Below are positions 5,664 through 5,749 of a stretch of DNA of 5,749 nucleotides, one piece after another. The DNA comes from Actinomycetes bacterium (GTDB lineage Bacteria > Actinomycetota > Acidimicrobiia > Acidimicrobiales > Acidimicrobiaceae), in contig JAJYVK010000119.1 of assembly GCA_021792075.1 (NCBI GenBank), forward strand, positions 1-5,749. Direction: 5' to 3'. A model generated the notes under the pieces. The model was not told the DNA's origin, did no database searches, and was given only the letters and a program-made list of their open reading frames with translations. Both the position numbers and the translations under genes were made by a program. Within the stretch, counting starts at the first letter, position 1, and the number at the start of each line of letters is the position of its first letter.

Positions 5664-5749
5664 ATGTTCATCGAAATTCTCAAAGATCATGACGGGGGTA
5701 TTGACGACGCTCTCGGCCTCATGCTGGAGGTCCTTTTCTGCGCATTGAT
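5664..5749 (+). CDS. Start of an inosine/uridine-type nucleoside hydrolase (cut by window edge)
   Basis: Only the first 28 codons are present. They encode MFIEILKDHDGGIDDALGLM and eight more residues, open to the window edge. KDHDGGIDDALGL fits the N-terminal Asp signature of the IUNH nucleoside hydrolase family (DxDxGxDDAxAL). In that family the Asp cluster binds the catalytic calcium ion, and the enzyme splits the N-glycosidic bond of ribonucleosides in purine or pyrimidine salvage. Here the residues are Asp8, Asp10, Asp14 and Asp15, in the positions normal for the family. The DHDGG form instead of DTDPG is a less common variant. GGAAAG (5651-5656) lies 7 nt before the ATG. It is probably a separate unit from the pilus genes, given the stem-loop at 5575-5634. 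Family likely; substrate unknown. Confidence 0.65.
   Translation, partial: MFIEILKDHDGGIDDALGLMLEVLFCAL

Noticed and set aside
5449..5748. 99-codon plus frame overlapping the pilin-like gene and running to the window edge
   Set aside because: It is a shifted reading of the pilin-like gene and the stem-loop. The frame from 5664 gives a far better match, to nucleoside hydrolases.

Overview
The window holds one compact plus-strand gene cluster for a Tad-type (type IVc pilus / Flp-like) secretion machine, followed by the first codons of an unrelated metabolic gene. The layout suggests a Gram-positive (monoderm) bacterium, perhaps actinobacterial. The cluster has a SAF-domain membrane protein, a ParA/MinD-like protein whose P-loop reads GTTT rather than GKTT, a VirB11/CpaF-type ATPase and paired TadB/TadC membrane proteins. 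No secretin or other outer-membrane gene is visible. The DNA is moderately GC-rich, with GTG starts, frequent ATA and AGG codons and good Shine-Dalgarno sequences. I cannot name the species or genus.

Layout. Positions 1-161 are AT-richer upstream DNA with no secure gene; an 11-bp imperfect inverted repeat (108-118 / 141-151) runs into the ribosome binding site of the first gene. The core genes are: SAF/CpaB-like protein (162-968), TadZ-like ParA-fold protein (969-1682), TadA/CpaF ATPase (1684-3195), TadB (3283-4248), TadC (4248-5135) and a small one-helix pilin-like protein (5300-5569). Two small reading frames fill the gaps. One is a 27-residue, almost wholly hydrophobic peptide between tadA and tadB (3188-3271). 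The other is a 54-residue soluble peptide between tadC and the pilin-like gene (5132-5296). Both overlap the stop codon of the gene before them and end at or next to the ribosome binding site of the gene after them, so the cluster may be translationally coupled from end to end.

After the pilin-like gene lies a 14-bp stem (5575-5588 / 5621-5634) that could terminate or attenuate transcription. A partial gene then begins at 5664 and runs off the window; its start carries the Asp-rich signature of inosine/uridine-type nucleoside hydrolases.

Inferred working model: the TadA hexamer drives assembly through the TadB/TadC inner-membrane platform. The TadZ-like protein places or tethers the platform, the SAF protein forms part of the envelope-spanning portion, and the 89-residue protein is the candidate subunit. 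No prepilin peptidase, TadE/F minor pilin or secretin is visible. They may lie outside the window, and a secretin would not be needed in a monoderm. The least explained parts are the two small frames, the operator- or riboregulator-like inverted repeat, the lysine-less P-loop and the non-canonical pilin candidate.
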